A DNA stretch of 35,478 nt, taken from Verrucomicrobium sp. (GTDB lineage Bacteria; Verrucomicrobiota; Verrucomicrobiia; Limisphaerales; UBA9464). Numbering within the stretch: position 1 is the first letter of the stretch; every line of letters begins with the position of its first letter. This document shows, piece after piece, positions 1 through 8,854 of this stretch. The stretch lies in contig JAJTFN010000033.1 in the NCBI GenBank assembly GCA_021298285.1, positions 1 through 35,478 of the forward strand. Direction: 5' to 3'. The notes under the pieces are model-generated. The model saw only the letters and a list, made by a program, of their open reading frames with translations, did no database searches and was not told where the DNA came from. The translations under genes were made by a program, and so were the position numbers.

Positions 1-416
1 AGGGCGAAAGAGAAGCGGGATTCGACGAACCCCAGCACCCAGCCGCGTTCGAAGTCGCCGTTGTCCTGCACCTGCCCCAGGAAGCCGCCCCAGGGGGTGA
101 TCCGGTCCACCCGGACCCAGGCCTCGGCGGTGATCTCCTGCGCGGGCAGGAGCGCCCGGTCCGGGGACTGGGAGACGACGAGGCGCTCCTCGCGGCCCGG
201 GAGTTCCAGGCGCGGAGGCCCGGGATCCTTCACCAGCCGGGGGCGGCCCACGAAGGTCAACTCCTTGCCGACCGGCGCGCGCATGCCGGCGTTCTGGGCC
301 CATTCCGGGGCGAAGACCCAGCGGGCGATGCGACCGGTCTCGTCGGCCAGGACGGCACCCGGCAACCACGAGACGAGCACCGACACACCGAGACAGAGGA
401 GGAATCTGCGACTCAT
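1..416 (-). CDS. Secreted LamG/concanavalin-like protein, N-terminal part (runs off window)
   Basis: Translating the minus strand from the ATG at 416 gives 138 complete codons open to the window edge, so the 3' end is missing. Residues 1 to about 25 form a signal peptide (MSRRFLLCLGVSVLVSWLP, then a VLA-D cleavage-like site). The rest has the look of a LamG/concanavalin-type beta-sandwich: a 'RIARWVF' opening, then 'ITAEAWVRVD' followed by 'GGFLGQVQDNGDFERGW', typical of LamG_3-like domains that bind or decorate polysaccharide. It starts 29 bases after the PQQ-type gene and is probably the next gene of the same operon. The family assignment is by eye on a fragment. The full protein could be a LamG + PSD1/DUF1553-type cytochrome protein, common in this phylum, but that part is not visible. 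Confidence 0.6.
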   Translation of the reverse strand, partial: MSRRFLLCLGVSVLVSWLPGAVLADETGRIARWVFAPEWAQNAGMRAPVGKELTFVGRPRLVKDPGPPRLELPGREERLVVSQSPDRALLPAQEITAEAWVRVDRITPWGGFLGQVQDNGDFERGWVLGFVESRFSFA

Positions 417-445
417 GGAATGGAGAATCAAGGATGGCCGGGGAT

Positions 446-1854
446 TCACGGTTGGGACGGATTCAGGATGGGGGTGGGGGTGCCGCTCGGCGCCCGGAGG
501 CACAGGATGGCCCCCTGGTCGGTGCTCACGAAGACGGCGTCGTCGGCCGCGGCCAGGCCATAGGCGATGCCCGGGACCGGCAGCTTCCAAGCCACCTTGC
601 CGGAGGCCGCCGGCAGTCCGGCCACCTCGCCGGAACCGCCGAGGACGAGCGTATCACCGGCGAGGATCACCCCATGCGGCCAGGTCGAGGGCACCTTCCA
701 GAGGAGGCACTGGTCCATGGCGCGGGTGGTCTCGTCGAGCCGCTGGCCCACCTCGGCCAACTGAAGCTTGAGATCGTCGCGCTCGGACTCGGCGACGAAG
801 GCCATGGCGGCCAGCGCCTTGGCCTTTTTTGCCAGGGCCGTCTGCCGGGCCGACAGGGACTTCCGGTCCCGCGCCAGTTGCAGGTAGCGACCGCGATCCA
901 GCGCGCTGATCTCGGTGTCGGAGTGCAGGTAGGATCGGTCGCCCGTCACGATCATGTGGTTGCCCTGGAAGGTCGCCAGCTGGTCGGACTTCCCGTCCTC
1001 CACGGCCCCCAACTGCCCGGTCTTTCCCGGACCGAAGACCAGCAGGTCGTCCGTCAGCAGGGCGTAGGTGCCACCGGCCCCCTCGACCACTCGCACCCGC
1101 TTGCCCGTCGGGTTGTTTCGGCCGGCCGGCACATACAGGCGACTGCGCGAGGCCAGCAGGTAGCCCTGAGCGGGAAGGTCGTTCTGGACCTGCCGCCAGA
1201 CCTCGGCCCCGGTGCGGGCGTCCAGAGCGATCAGGTGGACCCCCTCGGCGGGGAACATCCCGGCCGTCGCATAGACCTTCCCGTCCTGGACGACCACGGA
1301 GGTGCGGACGGGCCACGCCGAGATGAGGCGACCATTGCCCGGGATGCGCCGGTCGCCCGGGGTGGCCCGGGTCTTCCAGACCTGTCGGCCGCTCTCGGCC
1401 TCGAGGCAATAGACACAACCGTCGTCCGAGCCGAAGTAGAGCCGGTCCGCATGGACGGTCGGCGCCAACCGCACCGGCCCCTCGGTGAAGAAGGTCCACC
1501 GCACGGCCCCGGAGCGGGTGTCGAGGCACCGCACCTGGTCGTCGGCCGACGATCCGAAGAACGCCCGCTGCCCGGCGACAACCACATGGAAGGCGCGGTC
1601 GAAGGCCTGGCGGGGCTTCATGTCGAAGACCTTGTTCCACCCGTCCCACTTGGCCTCGCCCTGCCAGGCGGGTTGCGGCGGGTGTGTCGACCGCCAGGTC
1701 CACGCGACCACCGGCGGAGCCGCGAGGCTCTGGGTGGACACGCCGCTCCGGGCGTAGTCGCCGCGGTAGGTCGGCCAGTCGGCCGCCCGCAGGGCGGAAA
1801 TGGCGCCGAGGAAGGCCCAGGCGGCGGGCTGGAGCCATCGGTGAAGGGATCGCA

Positions 1855-1858
<4 letters not shown>
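446..1858 (-). CDS. Secreted PQQ-like beta-propeller repeat protein with coiled-coil insert
   Basis: This 470-residue protein has a signal peptide (about residues 1-26, ending LRA-ADWPTYRGD). The 'DWPTYRGDYARSG' opening is the hallmark of secreted PQQ-like (PF13360-type) propellers of Planctomycetes and Verrucomicrobia. Blade motifs recur: 'DTRSGAVRWTF', 'EAESGRQVWKT', 'DARTGAEVWRQ', 'AASGKVAWKL'. Between blades, around residues 320-395, lies a charged Ala/Lys/Glu-rich helical segment (RKSLSARQTALAKKAKALAA onwards) that looks like a coiled coil, unusual inside a propeller. No catalytic residues are obvious, so a structural or binding role in the periplasm is likelier than dehydrogenase activity. 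Its start overlaps the stop of the ABC ATPase gene (ATGA at 1855-1858), implying translational coupling. A second in-frame ATG follows immediately. The family call is firm; the ligand is unknown. Confidence 0.85.
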
Positions 1859-2556
<698 letters not shown>

Positions 2557-2560
2557 GGGA

Positions 2561-3718
2561 TCAGGAATCGCTGCGGAGGGTTTCGGCCGGATCCTGCGCC
2601 ACGGCCATCATCGCCGGCAGGAACGTCGCCACCGCCGCGAACAGCGGAGTCAGGCCGACGGCGGGGAGCAGCAGCGAGAGGTCGGCCGCCAGCGAGCCCG
2701 CCGTCACCGGGAACAACCCGGGGCCCCAGCGGAGCGCGACCACGGTGCCGAGGGTCCATCCGAGCAGGCCTCCCAGACCGCCCAGGAGGACCGCCTTGCC
2801 GAGGAACAGGACCGCGATGCGGGCCGACCCGAGGCCGAGGGCCCGCCACAGGCCGATCTCGGCCCGCCGCTGGCGCACGTTGATCCCCATGAGCACCAGG
2901 ATCCAGAGCGCGGCGACCAGCAGCGTCGTCGGCACGGCGAAGGCGCGGACCCGCTCCGACGACTGCCGCTGCTTGGCCCGGGCGTCGGCCAGGGTGCGCA
3001 TCTGGAGGACCCGGGCCTCGGGCAGCACCCGCGACAACGCCTCCCGGATCTTCGGCAACGGATCCTGCTCGGCCGTCAGGCACAGGCAGTCGATGGCCTT
3101 GATCTCGCTGATGCGCCCCGGCAGGCGGAGGATCGCCTGGGCATCCGGCAGGGCGGTGTAGAGGCGCACATCGTCCTCGGTGCCGGCCTCCACGAGGACC
3201 CGCTCCACCCGCAACGACCGGCCGCCGGCCTCCAGCAGGGCGCCCGCCTTCACTCCCAGCCGCTCGGCCAGGACGCTGCCGACATGCGCCGTGCCCGGGA
3301 GGATCCGGAACCCCATGGGCTGCTTCTTCTCGCCCGGGCCGACCACCGTGTCTCCCAGGCCGGTCAGCAGGCAGTCGTGGCCCGCGATCCGGGTGCGGCG
3401 CTCGAGCACCGGCGTGAGGTGGTTGAAGGTGATGAAGGTGCCCGCCCCCGCCGCCAACCGGGTGACCGCGTCGGCGGGCAGCGTGTTCTCCGGGTAGCCG
3501 TCGAGGAAGAACCGCTCCGGGTCGGTCTCCTTGGCGAGGATGCGCAGGTTGAAGCCGAGGTCGCGGACCACGCGCCGGGTCTCCCGCTCCGCCGCCGCGG
3601 TGAGCAGGCTCACAGCCGTCAGCAGGGCCACGGCACCGGTCAGCCCCAGGAGGCCCAGCGAGGCATGGAGCCGGGAGTGCCAGCCCTCGCACAGGATATG
3701 GCGCAGGATCGGGGTCAT
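2561..3718 (-). CDS. FtsX/MacB-type ABC permease
   Basis: I place the start at the ATG at 3718 because it forms an ATGA overlap with the preceding gene's stop, giving 385 residues. A membrane segment near residues 20-41 (LGLLGLTGAVALLTAVSLLT) is followed by a periplasmic domain of about 230 residues, then three C-terminal membrane helices. The cytoplasmic motif 'RQRRAEIGLWRALGLGSARI' between the first two of these helices is diagnostic of FtsX-like permeases (PF02687), and the C-terminus ends PAETLRSD as in LolC/MacB-type proteins. It should work as a homodimer with the adjacent ATPase. The periplasmic part carries 'RRTRIAGHDCLLTGLGDTVV' and resembles a MacB_PCD domain only loosely. The longer open frame upstream is an antisense-type shadow and was rejected as part of this gene. 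Confidence 0.85.
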   Translation of the reverse strand: MTPILRHILCEGWHSRLHASLGLLGLTGAVALLTAVSLLTAAAERETRRVVRDLGFNLRILAKETDPERFFLDGYPENTLPADAVTRLAAGAGTFITFNHLTPVLERRTRIAGHDCLLTGLGDTVVGPGEKKQPMGFRILPGTAHVGSVLAERLGVKAGALLEAGGRSLRVERVLVEAGTEDDVRLYTALPDAQAILRLPGRISEIKAIDCLCLTAEQDPLPKIREALSRVLPEARVLQMRTLADARAKQRQSSERVRAFAVPTTLLVAALWILVLMGINVRQRRAEIGLWRALGLGSARIAVLFLGKAVLLGGLGGLLGWTLGTVVALRWGPGLFPVTAGSLAADLSLLLPAVGLTPLFAAVATFLPAMMAVAQDPAETLRSDS

Positions 3719-4947
3719 CGTCGTGCGGCACGGAACCAGAGCCCGAGGCCGGTGGCCAGCACGACCACCGCCGCGCCACCGAGGGCCAGCCAGATCCCCC
3801 GCCCCGCCCCGGAGGCATCTTCCGCCCCGGGAGCGGGCTTGGGGGCCGCCATGCCCGGCGCGGATCCGGAGGGCGTCGAAACGGACGACGCGACGGCCCC
3901 TGCCGGCGGACCGGCCGGATCGGCCGTGTCCGCGGTCGGGGCCCCATCGGTCCCGACGCTGTCCGGGGCCTCGACCGATTCCTCGGAATACCCCATCGAC
4001 GTGCCCGCCGACGGGGGCCGGCGGCGCCCGGCGTTCTGAGGTCCCCGCTCGACGATGCGGCTGATCTCGGCGCGCACCATGGGGTTGCCCGGGTCGAATC
4101 CCAGCGCGCCCAGCGCGGCCTGCTGCAGCCCGCGATCCCAGCGTCCCGGCAGGAGCGGCCCGCGCAGCCAGGCACGGTCCAGGTCGCATTCGCAGTCCTG
4201 ACCGATGAGCAGCAGGCGGTCGCGCAGGGCGGTCTGGGTGATGAGCGGCCCCTCGAGCGGTGCCCCCAGGCGCCGGCCCCGCCCGTAGACGATGGCCACC
4301 CGCGGCGCGTCGGCGGGAGCCGGGTCCATTCCCAGGCCCCAGAGCAGGATGGCCTCGGCCCGCTGCCGCTCCCGGGAGACCGGGATCACCCGGGGCGGCG
4401 TGTCGACGGGCTTGGGCAGGGTCGGCAGCAGGCGGGTGATCGCGGCGATGGCGGCGTCGGCATCGCGGGCCGCCCGCGCGTTGGCCGCCGCGTCGGCCCC
4501 CTCGACCAGCAGCACGACGGCGTAGGTGCCGAGGCACTCGCGGTACAGCGTCTCGCGCAACGGCGAGGTGGCCGCCGCCTCGATCGCCCGCAGGATGGCC
4601 CCGGCATCCGCCGGCGACTCGATGGGCAGACCGAGCGGGCGATCCCCGGCATCCCGCAGCGTCAGGCCGGGGCCGGCAGGCGCCGTCCCGGGAGACGCCC
4701 CGTCGTCCCAGGTGAGGTTCGATTCCCGGAGCAGCCCCGACGCCCGGGCCCGGACGGTCGCAATCGCCTCGGCGGGCAGGGCCGGATCGGGCACCCAGCG
4801 CAGCCGGTAGGATTCGAGCCCGAGGTCGACGAACCCGGTGTCGCGGACCGAATAGCGGCAGGCCCAGGCCGAGACGGCCAGCAGGCAGGCCAGCCAGCCG
4901 AGGCGGAGCAACCGGCGCGGAAGGAGACGGGATGGGCGGCGGGTCAT
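3715..4947 (-). CDS. Membrane-anchored secreted protein of unknown family with CxC motif
   Basis: This 410-residue protein was not recognised. It starts at the ATG at 4947, overlapping the E1-like gene stop (ATGA 4944-4947). Residues 1-30 form an Arg-rich n-region and signal sequence ending WLACLLAVSAWAC; the Cys there does not sit in a clean lipobox. Next comes 'RYSVRDTGFVDLG', a domain of about 270 residues holding 'VVLLVEGADAAANARAA' and a DCECDLDRAW motif whose CxC could bind metal or act in redox. A Pro/Ser/Ala/Gly-rich linker (about residues 300-380) leads to a single C-terminal membrane helix (GIWLALGGAAVVVLATGLGL) with a basic tail. This predicts a periplasmic domain tethered to the inner membrane. 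Its position between an E1-like gene and an FtsX permease suggests a link between the two halves of the operon (inference). Confidence 0.75.
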   Translation of the reverse strand: MTRRPSRLLPRRLLRLGWLACLLAVSAWACRYSVRDTGFVDLGLESYRLRWVPDPALPAEAIATVRARASGLLRESNLTWDDGASPGTAPAGPGLTLRDAGDRPLGLPIESPADAGAILRAIEAAATSPLRETLYRECLGTYAVVLLVEGADAAANARAARDADAAIAAITRLLPTLPKPVDTPPRVIPVSRERQRAEAILLWGLGMDPAPADAPRVAIVYGRGRRLGAPLEGPLITQTALRDRLLLIGQDCECDLDRAWLRGPLLPGRWDRGLQQAALGALGFDPGNPMVRAEISRIVERGPQNAGRRRPPSAGTSMGYSEESVEAPDSVGTDGAPTADTADPAGPPAGAVASSVSTPSGSAPGMAAPKPAPGAEDASGAGRGIWLALGGAAVVVLATGLGLWFRAARR

Positions 4948-5756
4948 GGCACGGGGTCTCGGGGCGAGCGGGCGCAATCCGGGCAGTCCGGGAGGCGACG
5001 GACCGCCAGGCGGCTGATCCGGTGGCTGCGGAGGTCCACGGCGAGGAGCCGCCCGGCCAGCGGGGGTGCGAACCCGGTGATCACCTTGATCGCCTCCAAC
5101 GCGGCCATCCCGCCGGCCGTTCCGGACACGGCGCCCAGCACCGGGAACCTCCGGGTCCAGGTCGGGCTGGGTTGGGGATACAGGCAGCGCAGGCATCCGG
5201 TCCGGCCGGGCAGGAAGGTGGTGAGGTGGAACTCCAGGTCGTAGACCGCCGCCTCGACCATCGGCCGCCCCTGGCGCATCGCCTCGCGGTTGAGCAGGTA
5301 GCGCTCCTCGAAGAGGGGGGCGCAATCGACCACCACGTCGGCCATCGCCACGAGCCGGGCGGCGTTGTCCTCGCCGATGTTGGCCGGCTCGGCCACCAGG
5401 TCCACGCGCGGATTCAGGGCCCTCAGGCGGGCCACCGCGCTCTCGATCCTCGGCTTGCCGACATGGTCGTGGGTCATCAGCAACTGACGGTTCAGGTCGT
5501 CGCTCCGGAGGTTGCCGCCGTGGGCCAGCACCAGGCGGCCGACGCCGGCGGCGGCCAGCTCGAAGGCCACCATGCCGCCCAGCCCGCCGACACGGGAGAC
5601 CAGCACCGAGGCGCCCTTGAGGCGGCGCTGCGCGGCCTCGCCGAACCCGCCGACCGGAAGCTGCCAGGAATAGGCCTCGCGCTCGTCGGCGCTCAGCTCC
5701 GGCCCGGGACCGGCCGCTGCCGGCGGCGGCGTGGATTCAGGATTCGAGACGCCCAT
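4944..5756 (-). CDS. MoeB/ThiF/HesA-family E1-like protein, degenerate active site
   Basis: This 270-residue protein has the ThiF/MoeB fold order: an N-terminal 'EREAYSWQLPVGGFGEAAQ' helix, a Rossmann loop 'VSRVGGLGG' (53-61), 'DDLNRQL' (86-92), and two zinc CxxC pairs (C188/C191 and C258/C261). Family members adenylate a ubiquitin-like C-terminus (MoaD, ThiS). Several key positions differ from the norm by eye alignment. The first Gly of GxGGLG is Arg55, the ribose-binding Asp is replaced near His79, the catalytic Asp of the usual 'DCTDN' is lost ('DCAPL', 144-148), and the usual Arg of 'YSRQ' is Trp. The finger Arg90 and Lys101 remain. The gene overlaps modC by 20 bases. MoeB would fit molybdenum metabolism beside a Mod-type transporter, but these changes make ordinary E1 activity doubtful. 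No MoaD-like partner is in the window. Confidence 0.8.
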   Translation of the reverse strand: MGVSNPESTPPPAAAGPGPELSADEREAYSWQLPVGGFGEAAQRRLKGASVLVSRVGGLGGMVAFELAAAGVGRLVLAHGGNLRSDDLNRQLLMTHDHVGKPRIESAVARLRALNPRVDLVAEPANIGEDNAARLVAMADVVVDCAPLFEERYLLNREAMRQGRPMVEAAVYDLEFHLTTFLPGRTGCLRCLYPQPSPTWTRRFPVLGAVSGTAGGMAALEAIKVITGFAPPLAGRLLAVDLRSHRISRLAVRRLPDCPDCARSPRDPVP

Positions 5757-6372
5757 CGCGCAGGTGGAGGATGCGGTCGGCCAGCTGCTCGGCCTCCGAC
5801 CGGTTGTGGGTGATGTGCAGGAGGGTGATCGCGGAGCGGGACCGGAGCCCGGCCAGCAGCCCGAGGATCTCCTGCCGTGTCTGGTCGTCCAGCGCCGAGA
5901 GGGGCTCATCGAGGCAGAGCACCGGCGGCTCGAACGACAGGGCCCGACCCAGGGCCACCCGCTGCCGCTCGCCCCCGCTGAGCCCGGCCGGCAGACGCTC
6001 GAGCAGCGGGCCGAGGTGCAGCCAGTCGGCCAGCTCACGGACCCGGGCCTCGCGGCGTTCGGCGGACCAGCCCCGGACCTCCAGGGCGAACCCGAGGTGC
6101 TGGCGCACGCTCAGGTGGTCGAAGAGCGCGCCATCCTGGGGCACCAGGCCGATGCCCCGCCCGCCCGGGGGCAGGTGGGTCACGTCGCGGCCGCCGATCC
6201 GGACCGAGCCCGCGAGCACCGGCCGCAGGCCACACAGGCCCTCCAGCAGCGTCGTCTTGCCCGAGCCCGTGCGGCCCATCAGCACGGTGTGGCTGCCCGC
6301 GGGGATCTCCAGCGAGAGGTCACGCAGGTGGAAGGTGCCTGCGCGCAGGGTGATGTGGCTCAGGGAGATCAT
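5737..6372 (-). CDS. ABC importer ATPase, ModC-like, without C-terminal TOBE/MOP domain
   Basis: This 211-residue cytoplasmic ATPase starts at the ATG at 6372, which overlaps the permease stop (ATGA 6369-6372). Motifs are Walker A GRTGSGKTT (33-41), Q-loop 'VPQDGALFDHLSV' (77-89), signature LSGGERQ (131-137), Walker B VLCLDEP (151-157) and switch His in 'HITHN'. These match the ModC/CysA/PotA importer group. Canonical ModC is about 350 residues because of a C-terminal molybdate-sensing TOBE/MOP domain; this protein ends right after the nucleotide-binding domain, so transport is probably not trans-inhibited by substrate through that domain. It works with the neighbouring permease and tandem binding protein. 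The anion carried cannot be told from the ATPase. Confidence 0.87.
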   Translation of the reverse strand: MISLSHITLRAGTFHLRDLSLEIPAGSHTVLMGRTGSGKTTLLEGLCGLRPVLAGSVRIGGRDVTHLPPGGRGIGLVPQDGALFDHLSVRQHLGFALEVRGWSAERREARVRELADWLHLGPLLERLPAGLSGGERQRVALGRALSFEPPVLCLDEPLSALDDQTRQEILGLLAGLRSRSAITLLHITHNRSEAEQLADRILHLRDGRLES

Positions 6373-7205
6373 TCGAAGCGCACGGATCCGACACCCCGTA
6401 GCCCGGACCCGCCCCAGGCTCGCACCAGCAGCAACGCCACGACCGCCGAGGCCATCATCAGCAACGACACCGCCACCGCGGCCTCGAGGCGGCCGACGGA
6501 CAGCTCCAGGAAGACCGTGGTGGGCAGGACCTCGGTCTTGAGGCGCGTCGCCCCGGAAAAGACCAGGATGGGCCCGAACTCGCCGAGCGCCCTGGCCCAC
6601 GCCAGGGTGGCCGCGGTCAGCACCCCGGACTTCGCCGAGGGCAACACGACCCGCCAGAAGGCCTGCGAGCGGCTGCAGCCCAGCGTCAGGGCGACCTGCT
6701 CCTGCCGGGGGTTGATCTGGGCGAAGGTGTTGCGCAGCGTGCGCACCGCGAAGGCGCAGGCCACCATGAACTGGGCGAGGATGACCGAGGGCACGGCGTA
6801 GGTGACCGGGAAGACCCGCTCCAGCGCCCGGAACGGCGGGGTCTGGAAGAGGATGAGCAGGCTCAGCCCGATGACCAGCGGGGGCAGCACGATGGGAATG
6901 TCCAGCAGGGCGTCGAGCAGGGATCGGCCCGGGAAGTCGAACCGGGACATCAGGTAGCCGATGGGCACGGCCACCCAGAGCGACAGCAGGGTCGTCAGGG
7001 TGCAGCTCAGCAGGCTCAGGCGGATCGCGTAGCGGATCTCCGGCGATCCCAGGGCCCGCCAGAGATGGCCGGGCGTGGTGTAGAACAGGTCGGCGGCGAC
7101 CATCGCCACCAGCAGGACCACGTAGGTGCCCCCCAACACGGCCATCGCGGCGATGAAGCGACGGTCTGAACCGCGCGGGGCCAAGCTGTCGGCGGGCGGG
7201 CTCAC
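6369..7205 (-). CDS. ABC importer permease, ModB-type
   Basis: I use the GTG at 7205, since GTGA (7202-7205) overlaps the binding-protein stop, giving 278 residues. About six membrane helices are visible, beginning with FIAAMAVLGGTYVVLLVAMV. The EAA coupling loop is clear: 'QVALTLGCSRSQAFWRVVLP', where a Gly and a Leu-Pro sit at the expected spacing. 'ARALGEFGPILVFSG' is highly characteristic of ModB/CysT/TupB permeases (molybdate, sulphate or tungstate). It sits in the inner membrane as a homodimer and receives substrate from the protein encoded upstream. The much longer open frame that extends upstream in this reading frame is a shadow of the binding-protein gene and was not used. Confidence 0.9.
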   Translation of the reverse strand: MSPPADSLAPRGSDRRFIAAMAVLGGTYVVLLVAMVAADLFYTTPGHLWRALGSPEIRYAIRLSLLSCTLTTLLSLWVAVPIGYLMSRFDFPGRSLLDALLDIPIVLPPLVIGLSLLILFQTPPFRALERVFPVTYAVPSVILAQFMVACAFAVRTLRNTFAQINPRQEQVALTLGCSRSQAFWRVVLPSAKSGVLTAATLAWARALGEFGPILVFSGATRLKTEVLPTTVFLELSVGRLEAAVAVSLLMMASAVVALLLVRAWGGSGLRGVGSVRFE

Positions 7206-8692
7206 GGCGCGCCCCCTTCCAACTGGAACCCCGACGCCTGGAAGCGCTCCCGCGACCGCGGCGACTCCAGGGCCCGGAGCAGCCGGGTCATCAACTGGGC
7301 ATGGTCGGAGGCGCGGCCCACGGCGTAGGGCTGGATGGCCATGGTGCCCGGACCGGAGAGGGGCACGACCTCCACCGAATCGGCCACGGCGGCCGCGTTG
7401 GCGGCGTAGACCAGGGCGACATCCAGCGCCCCGGATCGGAGCTGGTTGATCAGCAGGTCGCCGGTCGGGGCCTGGACGGCGAGGTGACCCTTGACCGAAT
7501 CCCACACCCCCCGCGCGCGGAGCAGCCCCACGCTCAGGGCCCCGAGGGCGCTCTGGTCCTCGTGGCAGAGGCCCACCTTCAAGGGACTGCGGGCCAGGTC
7601 GGCCAGGCCGGCGACCCCGTGCGGATTGCCCTTGCGGACGGCGAGCACCAGCGGGGTGCGGGCCAGCGACACCGCCGGCTGGAAGCCCGGCTGGACCGTC
7701 TCCATGAAGGAAACGTCGCAGGCGAAGTAGGCGTCCGGGCGCTGCCCCGAGCGGATCTGGGCCGTGAGGATGCCGCAGCCGTTGTAGACCCGGGTGATCT
7801 CGACACCCTCCCGGGCCTCGAACTCGCGCAGGGTGGGCTCGGCCGCCTGGCGGTTGACCGACCCGCTGTAGAGCACCACCGACGGGCGCAGGGCCCAGAC
7901 GTCGCCGGCCACCACCTCGAACCCCGCCTCGCGGAACCGGCGCAACCCCCGGTCGCGGGCCCCGAGATGACGGGCCAACCGCAGCGCCTCGGTGGGCTGG
8001 CGGCTCACCTCGAGCACCGCGGCCGACACCTCGGAGATCGCCGTGGCCAACTCCGGCACCGGCACCGCCTCGAGCTCCGGATACTGCGCGAGCGTCGTGT
8101 CCCAGACGATGCCGGCATCCACCGCCCCGAGCTTCACGTCGTTGGCCACGTCGTTGACGGTGGGCTTGAACACCAGCGCCCGCCCCGCGAGGGCCGGCCA
8201 GTCGCCGCTCCGGAGGAGGGCCGAGCGGGCGACCGCCCCGACGGCGACCGAGTCCGGGTTGCCCAGGCTCACCCGCACCCCGTCGCGCAGGAGGTCGCGA
8301 ACCCCGCGGAGTCCCTTGGGATTGCCCCGGGCCACCGCCACCACGGCACGCATCCGCGCCAGCGGGATCACCTCGGCCAGCAGCCCGTTGGACCGGCCGG
8401 CATCGATGAAGCTGGAGTCGCCGGGAAGGAACAGGTCGCCGGAACGGGCGACCCGCAGGTTGCTCAGCAACGTGCCCGAGCCGCCGTACTGGATCTGCAC
8501 CGCGACGCCGCGCTCGCGCCGGTAGTCGTCCACGGCGGCCTCCACGGCCGGACGCAGCCCGGCCGCGCAATACACCACCAGGGGCTCCCGGACCGGCGCC
8601 TCGACCGGCGGCCGCTGGTTCCAGACCAGGAGGGCCACCAGCAGGAGAATGGCCAGCAGCGAGCCCCAGACCACCGGTCGCGACGGGTTCAT
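7202..8692 (-). CDS. Tandem ModA-like substrate-binding protein (two SBP domains in one chain)
   Basis: This 496-residue protein has an N-terminal membrane anchor or signal (residues 8-24) and then two homologous ModA-type binding domains. Domain 1 spans about residues 37-262 and domain 2 about 268-492. The repeats align by eye: 'VVYCAAGLRPAVEAAVDDY' with 'VVLYSGSVNRQAAEPTLREF', 'YGGSGTLLSNLR' with 'YNGCGILTAQIR', and 'VAVARGNPKGL' with 'LAVRKGNPHGV'. Ordinary ModA is about 250 residues, so this is double length. The ModA anion-binding serines are only partly kept (Gly45 where E. coli has Ser; Cys in the second domain's 'NGCG'), so the two sites may prefer different oxyanions. It is the first gene of the cluster and has the best ribosome binding site seen there. 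Confidence 0.88.
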   Translation of the reverse strand: MNPSRPVVWGSLLAILLLVALLVWNQRPPVEAPVREPLVVYCAAGLRPAVEAAVDDYRRERGVAVQIQYGGSGTLLSNLRVARSGDLFLPGDSSFIDAGRSNGLLAEVIPLARMRAVVAVARGNPKGLRGVRDLLRDGVRVSLGNPDSVAVGAVARSALLRSGDWPALAGRALVFKPTVNDVANDVKLGAVDAGIVWDTTLAQYPELEAVPVPELATAISEVSAAVLEVSRQPTEALRLARHLGARDRGLRRFREAGFEVVAGDVWALRPSVVLYSGSVNRQAAEPTLREFEAREGVEITRVYNGCGILTAQIRSGQRPDAYFACDVSFMETVQPGFQPAVSLARTPLVLAVRKGNPHGVAGLADLARSPLKVGLCHEDQSALGALSVGLLRARGVWDSVKGHLAVQAPTGDLLINQLRSGALDVALVYAANAAAVADSVEVVPLSGPGTMAIQPYAVGRASDHAQLMTRLLRALESPRSRERFQASGFQLEGGAP

Positions 8693-8701
8693 CGGGAAAG
8701 T

Positions 8702-8706
8702 CCTCC
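8702..8706 (-). promoter_or_regulatory. Shine-Dalgarno site of the tandem ModA gene
   Basis: The minus strand reads GGAGG, then nine bases, then the ATG at 8692. It supports that start and contrasts with most genes here, which lack a visible Shine-Dalgarno. The 162-base gap up to the ThuA gene (8693-8854) holds no gene, and I see no convincing sigma-70 promoter in it. Confidence 0.65.
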
Positions 8707-8854
8707 GCGTCCTTCCGGTCTCCGCCCGAGTCCTGGATCGGCCCGATGCATGCGCGCCGACGGTCGCCGGAAGCGCTGGCTGGATTCAATCCCGCAGGCG
8801 CGTGGACACCGGAACGTCACCGCGATCGCCCACGGTCGTCGGCACGAGCCGGCG

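Noticed and set aside
2561-4537. 658-residue version of the FtsX permease
   Set aside because: The extra N-terminal part is Arg/Gly/Pro-rich low-complexity sequence overlapping the preceding gene in another frame. The ATGA overlap at 3715-3718 gives a better start.
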